A stretch of DNA of 64,000 nt, from assembly GCF_016123485.1 (NCBI RefSeq), contig NZ_JADCKQ010000011.1:79960-143959 (forward strand). The letters are read 5' to 3'. This stretch comes from Halocynthiibacter styelae. GTDB lineage: Bacteria; Pseudomonadota; Alphaproteobacteria; Rhodobacterales; Rhodobacteraceae. Made by a program: the position numbers and the translations under genes. Below the pieces are notes generated by a model. That model ran no database searches. It had not been told where the DNA came from and saw nothing but the letters and a program-made list of their open reading frames with translations. Below, in pieces: positions 62,627 to 64,000 of the stretch (its first letter is position 1; each line of letters opens with the position of its first letter).

Positions 62627-63497
62627 CTGATTGTCGCAGTTCTTTGAGTGCACTCACCACGGATCCGAGCTTGCGGGTTTCATGCACAGAAACAACCGTC
62701 CCGCTTTCGGTCCGATACAAAGCCAGCGCCGGATCCTTCGGCTTCTCGGGGCGCATCACAATCAGTTGGGGCATCGCTATGACATCGCCACTGTCATTTT
62801 CCCATTCCTGTAAATCACGTGTCAGAAGTTCTGCCAGATCAGCCGTAATCAGTTCTGGTTCTGACTGACGCGCAATCTTCCCCTCGACCGTGATTTCCGC
62901 CTTTGCAGCGGAAAAACTGTCAACGCTGTCGTAAAACCGCGCAAGGTAACCGGCGCGGGCAGGTTGTGCGGCATCAATCGGAACCGCAACTTCTTCTGGT
63001 TCTGAAACCTCAGCCACCTGCGTCGCCTCCACCACATCTTCGGGCAACTCCTCAACTGTGACAACAGCCAGAAGTTCACTCAATGTGATGCCGACATCTT
63101 CAGCGCCGGGGGCTGTTTCCGGTGGGAAAGACTGCAAATGCACATCTCCGTCCACCCGGGAAAATTCCGTCATCAATGCCCCAAGTTGTTGGGCCGTTTC
63201 GGCACGACTTTCGCTCGCCAGATCAGGAATATTCCCCAGGCTTTCCGGTTCAGCATGCTCTACGGCAGTGACACGCGAACTGTTCACATTCAAAACCAAT
63301 GTCGCTTTTGCTGTACCTTCGTGTTCCGATGTAAAGACCAGCACACGCGCCAGAACAGTCTGTCCGATCGCCTCCAGCATTCTTGCACGTTTATTGCCAC
63401 GTGACGTTGCAGAAAGCTGTGCCACCTGATCTGTCCGCGGGGAAAGTTCTGCCAGGATGTGTTGCAGTTTACGGGTGACATTTACTTCGCTTGTCAT
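62616..63497 (-). CDS. protein of unknown function upstream of the dynamin pair
   Basis: This encodes 293 residues from ATG 63497 (MTSEVNVTRKLQHIL), with GGAGCTGGGA upstream; ATG 63515 is possible. The first about 120 residues look like a compact alpha/beta domain (RVLVFTSEHEGTAKATLVLN). An acidic linker (TVEELPEDVVEATQVAEVSE) leads to a second small domain ending YRTESGTVVSVHETRKLGSV. There is no signal peptide or membrane segment. No family is recognised. The 3' end overlaps the long dynamin start, so translation is coupled and a functional tie is likely. Confidence 0.75.
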   Translation of the reverse strand: MTSEVNVTRKLQHILAELSPRTDQVAQLSATSRGNKRARMLEAIGQTVLARVLVFTSEHEGTAKATLVLNVNSSRVTAVEHAEPESLGNIPDLASESRAETAQQLGALMTEFSRVDGDVHLQSFPPETAPGAEDVGITLSELLAVVTVEELPEDVVEATQVAEVSEPEEVAVPIDAAQPARAGYLARFYDSVDSFSAAKAEITVEGKIARQSEPELITADLAELLTRDLQEWENDSGDVIAMPQLIVMRPEKPKDPALALYRTESGTVVSVHETRKLGSVVSALKELRQSDEQ

Positions 63498-63567
63498 TCC
63501 CAGCTCCATTTTCATTTCTGTTCCGACGGATGAATTTTGCGTCGGGCTATTTTAATTTCTCAGCAGG

Positions 63568-64000
63568 TCAAACCCGGCTTGCGTGTTGGCCAGATCGGGA
63601 TCTCTGATCCGCAGCGACCAAAAACCTTTCTATCGTAGCAACAAGTTCATCCACAGTTTCCGGCCGATCTTCGGAAATCAGGTTTTTCCAGATCTTCTGA
63701 TTGGATCCGGCGACCTTCGAAGGTTGGGCCTTTGCCCCAAAGCCTTGCTTCTCCGTCGCTTCCGTCTGAATTGGCTTCATTTGCAGAGAGGGGACTGGCT
63801 TGGGGGTAGCCGTTTCCTGTGCCAGGGGTGCATGTCTGTTTTTGGCGACATCCTGCGCTTTGCTTTGTCGATGTTGCGCTGCGATTTGAATTCCTGGTGT
63901 GTTTTGGTTTGGTTTGTATTTTTTCAGTTTTTGTTTTTTGTTTTTGATGATGTCGTGGGTTGCCTCGAAGAGGGCGTCGACGAATTTTTCGCCTCCGCTT
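63568..64000 (-). CDS. unknown protein, N-terminus beyond the window
   Basis: I read the complement to the right edge: the frame stays open, so this is the last 143 codons of a longer gene. The visible part starts SGGEKFVDALFEATHDIIKN, followed by a strongly Lys/Gln-rich stretch (NKKQKLKKYKPNQN), a flexible linker and a short helical end (PETVDELVATIERFLVAADQ). An internal ATG at 63780 is not needed as a start. No domain is recognised. It lies 70 bases upstream of the 63497 gene on the same strand and is presumably the next member of the dynamin/kinase cluster. Confidence 0.7.
   Translation of the reverse strand, partial: SGGEKFVDALFEATHDIIKNKKQKLKKYKPNQNTPGIQIAAQHRQSKAQDVAKNRHAPLAQETATPKPVPSLQMKPIQTEATEKQGFGAKAQPSKVAGSNQKIWKNLISEDRPETVDELVATIERFLVAADQRSRSGQHASRV

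Overview
The window looks like chromosomal DNA from an alphaproteobacterium of the Rhodobacterales (Roseobacter-type). The evidence is the hemD-mic60-hemY operon, a stand-alone petABC operon, an FMN-riboswitch-linked RibH2-type lumazine synthase, P4-type integration into a tRNA-Leu gene, and dense, moderately GC-rich coding with short or overlapping intergenic junctions. No rRNA, CRISPR array or complete insertion sequence was seen.

Layout. (1) 1-3.3 kb: secreted proteins of unknown function, including two paralogues (one cut by the left edge), and a membrane-anchored protein with a winged-helix-like tail. (2) 3.3-20.5 kb: mostly core genes. These are a LacI-type regulator with a CocE/NonD hydrolase, kdsD, queG, a GST, mtgA, gltB and gltD (separated by a three-gene operon of two secreted unknowns plus a GFA-type zinc protein), uppP and an NDUFA9-like reductase. 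(3) 20.6-27.1 kb: a compact integrative element in tRNA-Leu(CAG), bounded by an 18-bp direct repeat with one mismatch. It carries a secreted ClpP-like/LprI fusion, two primase-type replication genes, a 58-residue AlpA-like regulator starting at TTG, and a P4-type integrase. (4) 27.2-30.6 kb: a TPP riboswitch followed by thiBPQ. (5) 30.6-40.6 kb: petABC, a DUF4166 protein, two GSTs, a PaiB-like protein, an FMN riboswitch with ribH2, metC, mtaB, dapF and tRNA-Lys(TTT). (6) 40.6-43.6 kb: a decaying accessory patch beside tRNA-Lys with toxin-type relics. It holds a secreted TNT-domain (NAD+ glycohydrolase type) gene broken by one frameshift, a possible small immunity partner, a ParE-family pseudogene and a ribbon-helix-helix protein. 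(7) 43.6-51.1 kb: an operon tsaD-gpsA-yciI-EVE(-DUF1761), divergent from hemD-mic60-hemY, then a ProC-like reductase. (8) 51.1-64 kb: a long one-direction cluster. Transcribed from the right edge leftwards, it encodes an unknown protein (cut by the window edge), an unknown protein, two dynamin-like GTPases, a transmembrane Ser/Thr kinase with a PDZ-like periplasmic end, an FHA protein, a PP2C phosphatase and three secreted LysM + solute-binding-domain paralogues.

Region 8 is the best candidate for an undescribed system. Its parts suggest envelope sensing (periplasmic LysM/SBP proteins and the kinase ectodomain), reversible phospho-signalling (kinase, FHA reader, PP2C eraser) and membrane remodelling (paired dynamin-like GTPases). 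That coupling is an inference from gene order and domains only. The second item of interest is the frameshifted TNT toxin locus, where the two halves of the catalytic domain lie in different reading frames.
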